A DNA stretch of 64,000 nt from Anaerolineae bacterium (lineage in GTDB: Bacteria > Chloroflexota > Anaerolineae > DUEN01): contig JANXBS010000002.1 in the NCBI GenBank assembly GCA_025060615.1, positions 240,156 to 304,155 of the forward strand, read 5' to 3'. The notes beneath the pieces are model-generated. The model was not told where the DNA came from and ran no database searches. It saw nothing but the letters and a program-made list of their open reading frames with translations. Shown here one piece after another: positions 25,589-33,376 of the stretch (positions within the stretch are counted from its first letter, which is position 1; each line of letters begins with the position of its first letter). The position numbers and the translations under genes are program-made.

Positions 25589-26848
25589 GTGGACATTGCA
25601 GAACTGGAAACTCGGACTTTAAGCGAATTACAAGAGATGGCGCGGGAGATGGGGCTTACCGGGTACACGCGCCTCAAAAAATACGATCTGATCATGCGTT
25701 TGTTACAGGCCAACGCGGAGCGTCAGGGATACATTTTCGGTGGCGGGGTATTAGAGATCGTCGCTGATGGCATCGGCTTTTTGCGCTCCGATCATCTCTT
25801 GCCCGGACCGGAGGATGTCTACGTCTCGCAATCGCAGATTCGCCGCTTCGGCCTCCGCACTGGCGACTTCGTGGTCGGGCAGGTTCGCCCTCCTAAAGAC
25901 ACCGAGAAATATTATGGCCTGCTCAAGGTCGAAGCGGTGAACGGCCTCGACCCAGAAGTTGCCAAACAGCGGCCACAGTTTGAACGCCTGACCCCGATCT
26001 TTCCCAATCGCCAGATCAAGCTGGAGACTAAGCCCAACATCCTGGCCACCCGCCTGATTGATCTGCTCGCTCCTATCGGCCGAGGCCAGCGCGGTTTGAT
26101 CGTATCGCCTCCTAAAGCCGGCAAGACCACCATCCTCAAACGCATCGCCAACGGCATCACTGCTAATTACAACGATATCCACCTCATGGTCGTGTTGATC
26201 GGAGAGCGACCGGAAGAGGTCACGGACATGGACCGGTCAGTGGAGGCTGAGGTGATCAGCTCCACTTTCGATGAGCCGGTGCAAAACCATGTTCGCGTGG
26301 CTGAGATGGCGCTGGAGAGGGCCAAACGCTTGGTGGAATGCAAACGCGATGTCGTGATCCTGATGGATTCCATCACCCGACTTGCGCGCGCATATAACCT
26401 GGTAGAGCCTCCTAGCGGCCGTACGCTTTCTGGCGGCATCGATCCAGCAGCGCTATATCCGCCGAAGCGCTTCTTCGGCGCGGCCCGCAATATCGAGGAG
26501 GGCGGCAGCTTGACGATCATTGCGACCTGTCTAGTGGATACCGGCAGCCGTATGGACGACGTCATTTACGAGGAATTCAAGGGGACCGGCAACATGGAAC
26601 TTCACCTGAGCCGTCGCTTGGCTGAACGGCGCATCTTTCCCGCCATTGACATCGAGCGCTCAGGCACGCGCCGCGAGGAGCTGTTGTTGGATCAGGAGAC
26701 GCTCAGCAAGGTGTATACCCTGCGCCGGATGCTCGATGCGTTGCGTCAGGCTGGTGAGGAAGACCCGATCATCCCTCTGATCGAGCGCATGGCTCGAACA
26801 CGGGACAACCAGGAATTCCTGGCGACCCTGAATCGCGATCTGGTATAG
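25589..26848 (+). CDS. rho: Transcription termination factor Rho
   Basis: Hexameric RNA helicase that terminates transcription. 419 residues: Rho_N helical domain (about 1-45), the cold-shock-like RNA-binding domain (about 48-120, YIFGGGVLEIVADGIGFLR), and a RecA-type ATPase with P-loop SPPKAGKTT (173-181), Walker B region VVILMDSITRLARAYN and the SGGIDPAALYPPKRFFGAARN segment. No extra insertion domain is present. GTG 25589 is preferred because GGAGAGG (25576-25582) is 6 bases upstream; TTG 25574 is the alternative. The long leader suggests autoregulation, as known for rho in other bacteria. Confidence 0.97.
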   Translation: MDIAELETRTLSELQEMAREMGLTGYTRLKKYDLIMRLLQANAERQGYIFGGGVLEIVADGIGFLRSDHLLPGPEDVYVSQSQIRRFGLRTGDFVVGQVRPPKDTEKYYGLLKVEAVNGLDPEVAKQRPQFERLTPIFPNRQIKLETKPNILATRLIDLLAPIGRGQRGLIVSPPKAGKTTILKRIANGITANYNDIHLMVVLIGERPEEVTDMDRSVEAEVISSTFDEPVQNHVRVAEMALERAKRLVECKRDVVILMDSITRLARAYNLVEPPSGRTLSGGIDPAALYPPKRFFGAARNIEEGGSLTIIATCLVDTGSRMDDVIYEEFKGTGNMELHLSRRLAERRIFPAIDIERSGTRREELLLDQETLSKVYTLRRMLDALRQAGEEDPIIPLIERMARTRDNQEFLATLNRDLV

Positions 26849-27228
26849 CCTTGCTATACAGAGGGCACACTCCCTGTGACTTCTGGCGTGATGCCTGATT
26901 CATGCCAAGGTGGTTTTGTGCGCCCTGGGGTCTTTCCGAAAAATCCTGTGAGATGGGCAAGGTTGAACCTGTGCCCATCTTTCGCCTGGCAATCCTACAT
27001 TTAAGGGAAAGGCTTCTTCCTGCTGACTCCCTGAGGGAGATGTGGGAGATGGGAAGGGGGTTCGCTCCGCAAAAACCCCTCTTCCGGTCTTTACCTGTCC
27101 TTTCCTGGCTCGGCTGGCCTCTCAGTGGAGCAGGAAAGGCAGGTCAAAGATAGATTAAAAATTTCAGCGAAACAAGACCTCTCCGGGTTTCCTCGCTTCC
27201 TCAACCACGATAATCAGGTTCTTCGCCC
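26849..27228 (+). other. Intergenic region with rho terminator candidate and long imperfect dyad
   Basis: No gene is visible. An 8-bp stem with one G-U pair (26884-26891 with 26900-26907) followed by GGTGGTTTTG is a weak rho terminator. Near the right end lies a long imperfect inverted repeat (27089-27107 with 27131-27149; perfect core CCTTTCCTG/CAGGAAAGG) with a 23-base loop, which can fold on either strand and may end the convergent small zinc-protein transcript or the rho transcript. Confidence 0.45.
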
Positions 27229-27426
27229 TCAATCAGGCAGGAAGTCGAGCCGGCTGAGCCGCTTATCAATCGCCTCAGGATCCTGCTGACTATCACACTC
27301 ACAGGGAAGGCCCCGAGCGCACGCCTGGCAACAGTAGATGCGTTTCTGGCGCACTACAGGCGTCCAGGTGATCTCGACGCCACAGCCATCGCAAATCACC
27401 AGCCCTGTCCCTTTCACCCGTCCCAT
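27229..27426 (-). CDS. Small cysteine-rich (zinc-ribbon/metallothionein-like) protein
   Basis: 65 residues with an ordered cysteine pattern: CDGC (Cys12, Cys15), then CCQAC (Cys32, Cys33, Cys36) and CEC (Cys42, Cys44). This resembles the small bacterial zinc-ribbon or prokaryotic metallothionein-like proteins and suggests one structural zinc, or more metal. Start ATG 27426 has GAGGAGA 7 bases upstream. It is alone and convergent with rho. Function unknown. Confidence 0.75.
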   Translation of the reverse strand: MGRVKGTGLVICDGCGVEITWTPVVRQKRIYCCQACARGLPCECDSQQDPEAIDKRLSRLDFLPD

Positions 27427-27548
27427 ATCGGATTCTCCTCGGCTCTCGAAGCTTTACGCCGCCAGGTGATCGCCTCCCCTTTCGCATCCTCATCTTACCA
27501 TGCTAGCTGGCGATGGGCAAGCCCTTGCAGAGGCTAAGCATGCCGGGT

Positions 27549-27577
27549 TTGCTTTGGAACAAGGCTGATGCTAAGAT
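27549..27577 (+). promoter_or_regulatory. Probable tpiA promoter
   Basis: TTGCTT (27549-27554), 17-base spacer, TAAGAT (27572-27577) with a TGC extension. The start would be about 29 bases before tpiA. Confidence 0.45.
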
Positions 27578-27612
27578 GGCCTGGCAATTTTACTGCTCAG
27601 GGAGGCACAAAC

Positions 27613-28383
27613 ATGCGCAAGCCGATCATCGCCGGTAACTGGAAGATGCACAAGACTGTCACCGAAGCCGAGTGCCTGGTTCGAGAGATGCGTGACCAGC
27701 TGACAGCGGTCCCATCGGTCGAGAAAGTGCTGTGTCCACCGTTCATCGCTATCGATCGGATAGCTGGCCTGCTCCAGGGGACGGACGTCAGCTTGGGCGC
27801 CCAGAATATGCACTGGGAGGACCAGGGGGCGTTTACGGGTGAGGTGTCCCCGCTCATGTTGAAGGGGTTATGCCGATACGTGATCTTGGGCCATTCCGAG
27901 CGACGAACCTATTTCGGAGAGACCGACGAGATCGTGAATCGCAAAGCCAAAGCGGCCCTGCGTCATGGCTTAATCCCTATCATCTGTGTAGGTGAAACGG
28001 AAGCCCAGCATGATGCCGGCGAGACGGAAGCTGTGGTGCGTGGACAGGTGCAGGCAGCGCTGAGCGGGCTTACGGCCGACCAGGTGGCCGGGCTGGTGAT
28101 CGCCTATGAGCCGGTATGGGCCATCGGTACCGGCAGGGCAGCCACTGCTGAACAGGCGCAAGCGGTGATCGGCGGTGTGGTACGCATGACCATCGCCCGT
28201 CTGTACGATCAGGATACCGCCCAGCGGGTACGCATCCAGTACGGCGGTAGCACCAACAGCAAGAACATTGGCGAGATCGTATCACAGCCAGACATTGATG
28301 GCGCCCTGGTAGGGGGGGCCAGCCTGAGGGCGGACGAGTTTGTCGCCATGGTGCGTATTACAGCGCAAGTGTACGGCTCCTAA
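27613..28383 (+). CDS. tpiA: Triosephosphate isomerase
   Basis: Glycolytic TIM-barrel enzyme interconverting dihydroxyacetone phosphate and glyceraldehyde-3-phosphate. 256 residues. Catalytic residues are evident: NWKMHK (Lys), ILGHSERR (His) and AYEPVWAIGTG (Glu, with the start of the mobile loop), and the phosphate-binding YGGSTNSKN replaces the commoner GGSVxxxN. ATG 27613 is preceded by AGGGAGG at a 7-base spacing; the frame is open further upstream from 27568 but lacks a site there. Confidence 0.97.
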   Translation: MRKPIIAGNWKMHKTVTEAECLVREMRDQLTAVPSVEKVLCPPFIAIDRIAGLLQGTDVSLGAQNMHWEDQGAFTGEVSPLMLKGLCRYVILGHSERRTYFGETDEIVNRKAKAALRHGLIPIICVGETEAQHDAGETEAVVRGQVQAALSGLTADQVAGLVIAYEPVWAIGTGRAATAEQAQAVIGGVVRMTIARLYDQDTAQRVRIQYGGSTNSKNIGEIVSQPDIDGALVGGASLRADEFVAMVRITAQVYGS

Positions 28384-28443
28384 AGACTTCATATCGCTGC
28401 GCTTCGACGGGCCATAGGCCGAACCGGAGGGAAGCACAGGCTC

Positions 28444-29184
28444 ATGACAGTGCCCTGGGAGCTCGTACTCGCGCTGGCCGCCGCGTTGGCAGCTCTATTC
28501 CTCTTGAACGACTGGATCAGCCGGCATTTGCAGGGGATTGGCTTGTTGATCACAGGCCATCCCGAAGGTGGTATGGTTCTGGCTTGGTTGATCTTCTTGC
28601 CGGGGATCGTGCTTCACGAGGCCAGCCACTGGGTGGTGGCCCATCTCCTGGGGTTACGTCCCTCGCGGCTGCGCGTCTGGCCTGAGCGTCGTGGCAAACT
28701 GGTGCGTATGGGCTATGTGGATTTTAGGGCCGGCGGTCTGCTACGAGACAGCCTGGTGGGATTGGCCCCCTTCCTGACCGGGTGCGCTGTCTTGCTAGGG
28801 GTGGCCGCTCAAGTCTTCGGCTTCGATGGGCAGACAGGTTGGCGGGAGGCTATTCAGAGCGTGCTCAGCGGCCTTCATCAGGCCGATCTCTGGCTATTTA
28901 TCTATCTGATTTTCACTGTGTCTAACGGCATGATGCCCAGCGCCAGCGATCGGCAGGCATGGGGCAGCCTGTTGCTCTACATGCTCCTGGTGGCCGCCGG
29001 CCTCTATACACTTGACCTGCTCCCCGCTCTGTCCCCTGAAGTGATCGCTCACTTGTTCAAAGGCGTCCAGGCGCTGGTATATGCATTGGGCTTGGCCGTC
29101 GCTGTGGACCTGCCCATTGCGCTAGGGATTGGGATCATCGAATGGACTTTAAGTGCGCTCAAAGGGCAGCGCGTGGTGTACTGA
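28444..29184 (+). CDS. Putative membrane-embedded zinc metalloprotease (M50-like)
   Basis: Integral membrane protein of 246 residues with about six hydrophobic segments. An intramembrane HEASH motif (His58, Glu59, His62) matches the HExxH of site-2 proteases, and SNGMMPSASDR (Asn161, Pro165, Asp169) mimics the NxxPxxxxD motif that supplies the third zinc ligand in that family. No PDZ or CBS domain is attached. I infer a minimal S2P-like protease; a non-proteolytic relative is possible. It follows tpiA by 60 bases and ends 6 bases before the convergent YitT gene. Confidence 0.65.
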   Translation: MTVPWELVLALAAALAALFLLNDWISRHLQGIGLLITGHPEGGMVLAWLIFLPGIVLHEASHWVVAHLLGLRPSRLRVWPERRGKLVRMGYVDFRAGGLLRDSLVGLAPFLTGCAVLLGVAAQVFGFDGQTGWREAIQSVLSGLHQADLWLFIYLIFTVSNGMMPSASDRQAWGSLLLYMLLVAAGLYTLDLLPALSPEVIAHLFKGVQALVYALGLAVAVDLPIALGIGIIEWTLSALKGQRVVY

Positions 29185-29190
29185 AACCGT

Positions 29191-30054
29191 CTATGCGCTA
29201 GGATGAAGCCCGCGGAATCCCTCGCCGAGCACCTCTTGGGCCGGCGCAATCACCATGAAGGCGTCAGGATCATAACGCCCGACTAGCCGCTTTAGCACGC
29301 TTACCTCCGATTGGGCCACTGCACACACAAGCACGGGCCGAGGCAGGCCTGTATACCCACCTTCTCCAGGCACCACCGTCACACCGCGATCCAGCTCCGT
29401 CAGAATGGCCGAGCGAATCCGCTCATGCTGCTGAGAGATGATCAAGGCTACTTTAGCCCGCCCCAATCCCTGTTGGACCAAGTCCACCATCATGCTAGAG
29501 ACGGTGGCGACGATCATGGCGTAGAGCGCCCGTTCGATCCCGAACACGATAGCGGCAATGGCCAAGGTCAGTCCGCTTAGCACCATCAGTACCTGGCCGG
29601 GCTCATAGCCGCGCCATCGCTGTAGCAAGCGAGCGATGATGTCAATACCCCCAGTTGTGCCCTGTGCCCGGAAGATCAGCCCAATGCCTAGCCCATCCAG
29701 GATACCGCCATAGAGGGTGTAGAGCAAGGGGTCTGTGGTAATCACAGGCAGACGGCCCGCCAATATGTCCACCAGAAAGGACATCAGAGCCACTGCGATC
29801 ACGGTGCGCACGCCGGCACGCCAGCCACCGCCCCAGCGCAACATAGCCAGGAACAGCGGGATATTGAGCGCCAGGGTGACCAACCCCACCGGCGTACCGA
29901 TAAGGTAATGGAGGACTACTGCGATGCCAAACAGGCCGGCCGACACGACTTGGTTGGGGATCAGAAACAGATCAGCCCCCAGGGCGATGGAGATCGCGCC
30001 TAGAAAGATGAGAGCATAGTCCATTATCGCTTGCAGGATGTGTGCGCGCTTCAT
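29191..30054 (-). CDS. YitT family membrane protein (DUF161/DUF2179)
   Basis: 287 residues: five or six membrane segments in the DUF161 part (GADLFLIPNQVVSAGLFGIA, GLGIGLIFRAQGTTGGIDII are family hallmarks), then a cytosolic DUF2179 domain (KVALIISQQHERIRSAIL...VTVVPGEGGYTG). YitT proteins are widespread with unproved function, possibly transporters or regulators. ATG 30054 has GGGAGGG 7 bases upstream; the longer frame to 30108 is unlikely. Confidence 0.9.
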   Translation of the reverse strand: MKRAHILQAIMDYALIFLGAISIALGADLFLIPNQVVSAGLFGIAVVLHYLIGTPVGLVTLALNIPLFLAMLRWGGGWRAGVRTVIAVALMSFLVDILAGRLPVITTDPLLYTLYGGILDGLGIGLIFRAQGTTGGIDIIARLLQRWRGYEPGQVLMVLSGLTLAIAAIVFGIERALYAMIVATVSSMMVDLVQQGLGRAKVALIISQQHERIRSAILTELDRGVTVVPGEGGYTGLPRPVLVCAVAQSEVSVLKRLVGRYDPDAFMVIAPAQEVLGEGFRGLHPSA

Positions 30055-30125
30055 GCGCCATCCCTCCCGTGAACGCGATGACTTTATCCTCAGTGATCTG
30101 CGGTCCATCTGGAGTGCGTCCGCAG

Positions 30126-30154
30126 TTGCCGGAGGACTCTAACACATGTATACT
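30126..30154 (+). promoter_or_regulatory. Promoter for the zinc-ribbon/holB/ricT run
   Basis: TTGCCG (30126-30131), 17-base spacer, TATACT (30149-30154), about 40 bases before the ATG at 30195. Confidence 0.6.
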
Positions 30155-30194
30155 GACGCTGTCAATCCACCTTTTCCAGGGTTGAGGAGGAGTC

Positions 30195-30503
30195 ATGGTT
30201 CGCGTCACGTGCATGCGCTGCCATCGCAGCTATGCCTTAACGAATGAGCAGATCATGCGCGCGGTGGAAGAGTCGCATGGGACCAAACACAAGCATTTTG
30301 TGGTAAGCTGTCCCTATTGCCGGACACCAGCCAAGGTGCCGTTGCGCTCGATCCATCAGGCTTATGCGCGCCTGGAAAAGCTGGGGCTGTGGACGGCCGC
30401 GCCTGCAACCGAAGGACGAGTGACCGTATCCGATGAGGCATTGGCGTTAGAAACTGACGCTGAAGGCGAAACGAAGAATCCTGTCCGTCGAGAGGAGAGT
30501 TGA
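30195..30503 (+). CDS. Small zinc-ribbon protein
   Basis: 102 residues. Two CxxC pairs, CMRC (Cys6, Cys9) and CPYC (Cys39, Cys42), make a zinc ribbon; the C-terminal part is acidic and probably disordered. Ribosome-binding site GAGGAGGAG before ATG 30195. I do not recognise a named family. It precedes holB by about 60 bases and may be cotranscribed with it. Confidence 0.75.
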   Translation: MVRVTCMRCHRSYALTNEQIMRAVEESHGTKHKHFVVSCPYCRTPAKVPLRSIHQAYARLEKLGLWTAAPATEGRVTVSDEALALETDAEGETKNPVRREES

Positions 30504-30565
30504 AAAGCTTTCATTAGCTCCTGTTTAAGCCGCTCGGCATCCCAGTGACATGGGGAGTGTACACA

Positions 30566-31585
30566 GTGGGTCAAGCTGACGCCATCACAGCGTGGCCCGT
30601 GATCGGACACGAGTGGGCTGTCCAATTACTGCGCCAGAGCCTGCTGCACGGTCGTTTGTCCCATGCCTATCTGTTCATCGGCCAGCCAGGAGTGGGCAAG
30701 ACCACGCTAGCTCGTGCCTTGGCACAGGCAATGCACTGCCAGGTCAAGGAAGTCGTGACCCGTCCCTGTGGACAGTGTCGCGCTTGCAGTCTGATTGCGC
30801 TAGATCGGCATCCAGACGTGCGCGTGGTAGCCCCTCCTGACGCTGAACGGCCTATCTCGGTGGAGCAAGTCCGCGAGTTACAGCGCGAGGCCCATCTCTC
30901 CCCAATAGAGGGGCGGACCAAAGTCTTCATCCTGCGCGAGCTGGATCGGGCGACTCCGCAGGCGGCTAACGCGCTTCTGAAGACTCTAGAAGAGCCACCA
31001 GCCCATGTGATGCTCCTGATGACGGCCAGCCAGCGAGAGGCGCTGCTGCCGACTGTGACTTCACGCTGCCAGGTGATCGCGTTACGGCCACTTCCGCTGA
31101 AAACCCTTGCGACTGCGCTGCAAGAGCGCTGGGGAGCATCGCCAGAACAGGCCGCGCTGCTGGCCCGGCTTAGCGGTGGCTCTTTAGGCCTCGCGGTGGC
31201 CTTGCTGCGCGACCCGCAAAGCGAGGTCTGGCGGCATCAACGCCTAACGGAGATGATGCAGGCGATGGCGGCTGACCTCACAGAGCGGTTGCGCCTAGCT
31301 GAGCAACTCAGCCAGCAGGCGGAGATGGTCAAGCCCACGCTGACGCTATGGCTAAACTGGTGGCGGGATGTGCTGCTCGTTCAAACAGGCGGCATCGAGC
31401 TGATCACCCATGTGGATCAGCGCGCCGCCATCGAGCAGGCCGCCCGGCAGTGGCGAACAGGGCAGGTGAAGGATACCGTACACAAGCTCTGGGACACACT
31501 CAAGTACATGGATGCGAATGTCAACGCACGGCTAGCCTTGGAGGCGCTATTCTTGTCTTTACCTCGATCGGCATCTATGGGGTGA
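30566..31585 (+). CDS. holB: DNA polymerase III subunit delta'
   Basis: Clamp-loader subunit. 339 residues with IGQPGVGKTTLA (P-loop), CGQCRAC (zinc-binding cysteines), FILRELDRATPQAANALLKTLEEPP (sensor and Walker B-like region) and TVTSRCQVIALRPLP (SRC motif). GTG 30566 is chosen because GGGGAG (30552-30557) is 8 bases upstream; GTG 30545 is possible. holB next to ricT is the order also found in Bacillus. Confidence 0.92.
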   Translation: MGQADAITAWPVIGHEWAVQLLRQSLLHGRLSHAYLFIGQPGVGKTTLARALAQAMHCQVKEVVTRPCGQCRACSLIALDRHPDVRVVAPPDAERPISVEQVRELQREAHLSPIEGRTKVFILRELDRATPQAANALLKTLEEPPAHVMLLMTASQREALLPTVTSRCQVIALRPLPLKTLATALQERWGASPEQAALLARLSGGSLGLAVALLRDPQSEVWRHQRLTEMMQAMAADLTERLRLAEQLSQQAEMVKPTLTLWLNWWRDVLLVQTGGIELITHVDQRAAIEQAARQWRTGQVKDTVHKLWDTLKYMDANVNARLALEALFLSLPRSASMG

Positions 31586-31624
31586 AAAGTGGCGTGGAAA
31601 GGGGGATGCGAGGGAGGGTTTAGC

Positions 31625-32527
31625 ATGCCTATAGTCGTTGGAGTGCAATTCAAACCGGTGACGAAGATCTACTACTTCGATCCGGCTGGACATCGTGATT
31701 TGGCGCGGGGCGATTGGGTGGTGGTGGAGACGATCCGTGGCAAGGAAGTCGCTCAAGTAGTTTTGCCGGCCCATGAGGTGCCACAGGAGCAGATCGCTGG
31801 GCCGTTGAAGTCAATCATCCGCCGAGCCACCCCCTGGGACATGGTACAGCGCGATCGTTATGCCCATCGAGAAGCTGAGGCGCTGCGCAAGTGTCGAGAG
31901 CGCGTTGCGGCCTACGGGCTGCCCATCCGGGTGATCCGCACGGAGTACAACTTCGATGGCGGCCGGTTGATCGTATATTTTACCTCCGAAGAGCGGGTGG
32001 ATTTTCGCGCGCTGGTGCGCGACCTGGCCCAGCTCTTTCGCACGCATGTGGAGATGAGGCAGATCGGCGTGCGAGATGAGGCCAAGATGTTGGACGGCTA
32101 CGGGAAATGCGGACGTCGCCTCTGCTGTGCCTCATGGCTGCGTGAGTTCACGCCTGTCTCCATCAAAATGGCCAAACAGCAAGACCTGCCCCTCAACCCG
32201 GCTGAGATTTCAGGGGTCTGTGGCCGGTTGTTATGCTGCCTGAGCTATGAGGTGGAGACGTACGCCGAGATCCGACAACGGATGCCCAAAGTCGGCGCGG
32301 AGGTGGTCACTCCCCAGGGGATCGGCCGCGTGCGTCAAATTCACACTCTCAAGGAGATGGCCACGGTTCGTTTAGAGGACGGGACTATTGTGGATTTTCC
32401 GGTAGCGGATCTGAAAGCGGTGCACGGGCGTAGCTCTGGACGGAGTTGCGCTTCCTGTGGTGGATGTTCGACAACCTGGCGCAAAAACGAAAAGGGGGCT
32501 ACTGAGCCGGCGGACGCTCAAGACTAG
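31625..32527 (+). CDS. ricT: PSP1-domain protein RicT (YaaT)
   Basis: 300 residues. The PSP1 C-terminal domain occupies about residues 55-150, followed by GYGKCGRRLCCASWL and ISGVCGRLLCCLSYE, the conserved cysteine groups that in Bacillus bind an Fe-S cluster in the RicAFT complex. RicT there partners with RNase Y to mature polycistronic mRNAs; rny lies only about 1 kb away here. A further CASCGGC near the C-terminus is an additional metal site. ATG 31625 follows GAGGGAGGG by 6 bases. Confidence 0.92.
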   Translation: MPIVVGVQFKPVTKIYYFDPAGHRDLARGDWVVVETIRGKEVAQVVLPAHEVPQEQIAGPLKSIIRRATPWDMVQRDRYAHREAEALRKCRERVAAYGLPIRVIRTEYNFDGGRLIVYFTSEERVDFRALVRDLAQLFRTHVEMRQIGVRDEAKMLDGYGKCGRRLCCASWLREFTPVSIKMAKQQDLPLNPAEISGVCGRLLCCLSYEVETYAEIRQRMPKVGAEVVTPQGIGRVRQIHTLKEMATVRLEDGTIVDFPVADLKAVHGRSSGRSCASCGGCSTTWRKNEKGATEPADAQD

Positions 32528-32618
32528 AGATACCGTCTCACGTGTTTCATAGAACCTTTCCAGCGATAGCCGGCTCATGACGATGGCCCACCGACCAGCG
32601 ACGATTTGGAAACAGAGG

Positions 32619-32649
32619 GGGCAACGGGCCTTTTCGCCCTGCCCTTTTT
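32619..32649 (+). terminator. Terminator after ricT (possibly bidirectional)
   Basis: Stem GGGCA (32619-32623) plus GGGC (32626-32629) pairs with GCCC (32636-32639) plus TGCCC (32640-32644), with a two-base bulge, followed by T5 (32645-32649). It also lies 50 bases beyond spoVS on the opposite strand. The rest of 32528-32699 has no gene. Confidence 0.75.
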
Positions 32650-32699
32650 CGCGCGGCGACCCAAAGGGGTTGTGGGCTTCTATATGGCATTGTTCGGAG

Positions 32700-32960
32700 T
32701 CAGCGTGGTTCAATGACGAGCTTTACCGCCGTACGCTCTTGCCCTTCAATGTTCACTTCGGTGAAGGAAGGGATACAGATCACGTCGATGTTGTCGGAGG
32801 CGAGATACGTACGGGCAATAGCTGCAGCTTTGATCGCCTGATTGACCGCGCTAGCGCCGATTGCCTGCACCTCAGCACGGCCATGCTCACGCACGACCCC
32901 GGCGATTGCTCCCGCTACAGCGGTAGATCGAGACCGAGCCGACACCTTGATGACGTCCAT
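32700..32960 (-). CDS. spoVS: Stage V sporulation protein S
   Basis: 86-residue Alba-like nucleic-acid-binding protein. The sequence MDVIKVSARSRSTAVAGAIA, VREHGRAEVQAIGASAVNQA and VKLVIEPR is nearly invariant across the family. It is found in many non-sporulating bacteria, including Chloroflexota and Thermus, commonly beside rny. It probably modulates gene expression rather than spore coat assembly here. Confidence 0.95.
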   Translation of the reverse strand: MDVIKVSARSRSTAVAGAIAGVVREHGRAEVQAIGASAVNQAIKAAAIARTYLASDNIDVICIPSFTEVNIEGQERTAVKLVIEPR

Positions 32961-33376
32961 GTTTGCAGCCTCCCCATAAAGTCATCCATGATGTGCGACT
33001 TTCTATCCGTTTGTTTGCAAGCCGCTGGAGGTGGCTGGCGATCAGTCGCGGAGGCCCATGACGGACTCTCTAAACCGTGCTCTGGCGGGTCGGAATCAGA
33101 ACATGATCTGAGAGCGTGTGCGGGGCCGATCCTTGTTCCAATCGGTCAGCAATTTACCATAATACACCTTAACCCCAGATTATGTTTACGTATGTAGCCC
33201 ATCGTACAACTGCGCGCGAAACCTGCATTGTGCTGAAGGCCCTGCTGCTTTGCCGGCCGCTGAGGACTCAACCTTTCCAAAGCGCTGAGGGCATCGCGTC
33301 CCATCGGGAGCTTGCGTCCTCAGCGCCTCGGCGGTGAAGGCCTAACGCCCTCTGGCCAGCTTTCTAGAAAAGCTGT
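32961..33376 (-). other. Intergenic region between rny and spoVS with inverted repeats
   Basis: No gene is visible. A 9-bp stem (33282-33290 with 33318-33326) and a 10-bp dyad (33258-33267 with 33316-33325) compete for the same right arm, so alternative structures are possible. A 7-bp hairpin (33357-33363 with 33369-33375) sits just after the rny stop. A weak spoVS promoter may be TAAACA/TATTAT at 33183-33188/33159-33164, read on the minus strand. Confidence 0.4.

Noticed and set aside
32577..33197. Long plus-strand open frame across the terminator and spoVS
   Set aside because: It covers a terminator, the antisense of spoVS and non-coding sequence, and contains no known domain.
33258..33376. 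T-box or other known riboswitch before spoVS or after rny
   Set aside because: No T-box core, no other conserved riboswitch motif that I can recognise; only inverted repeats.
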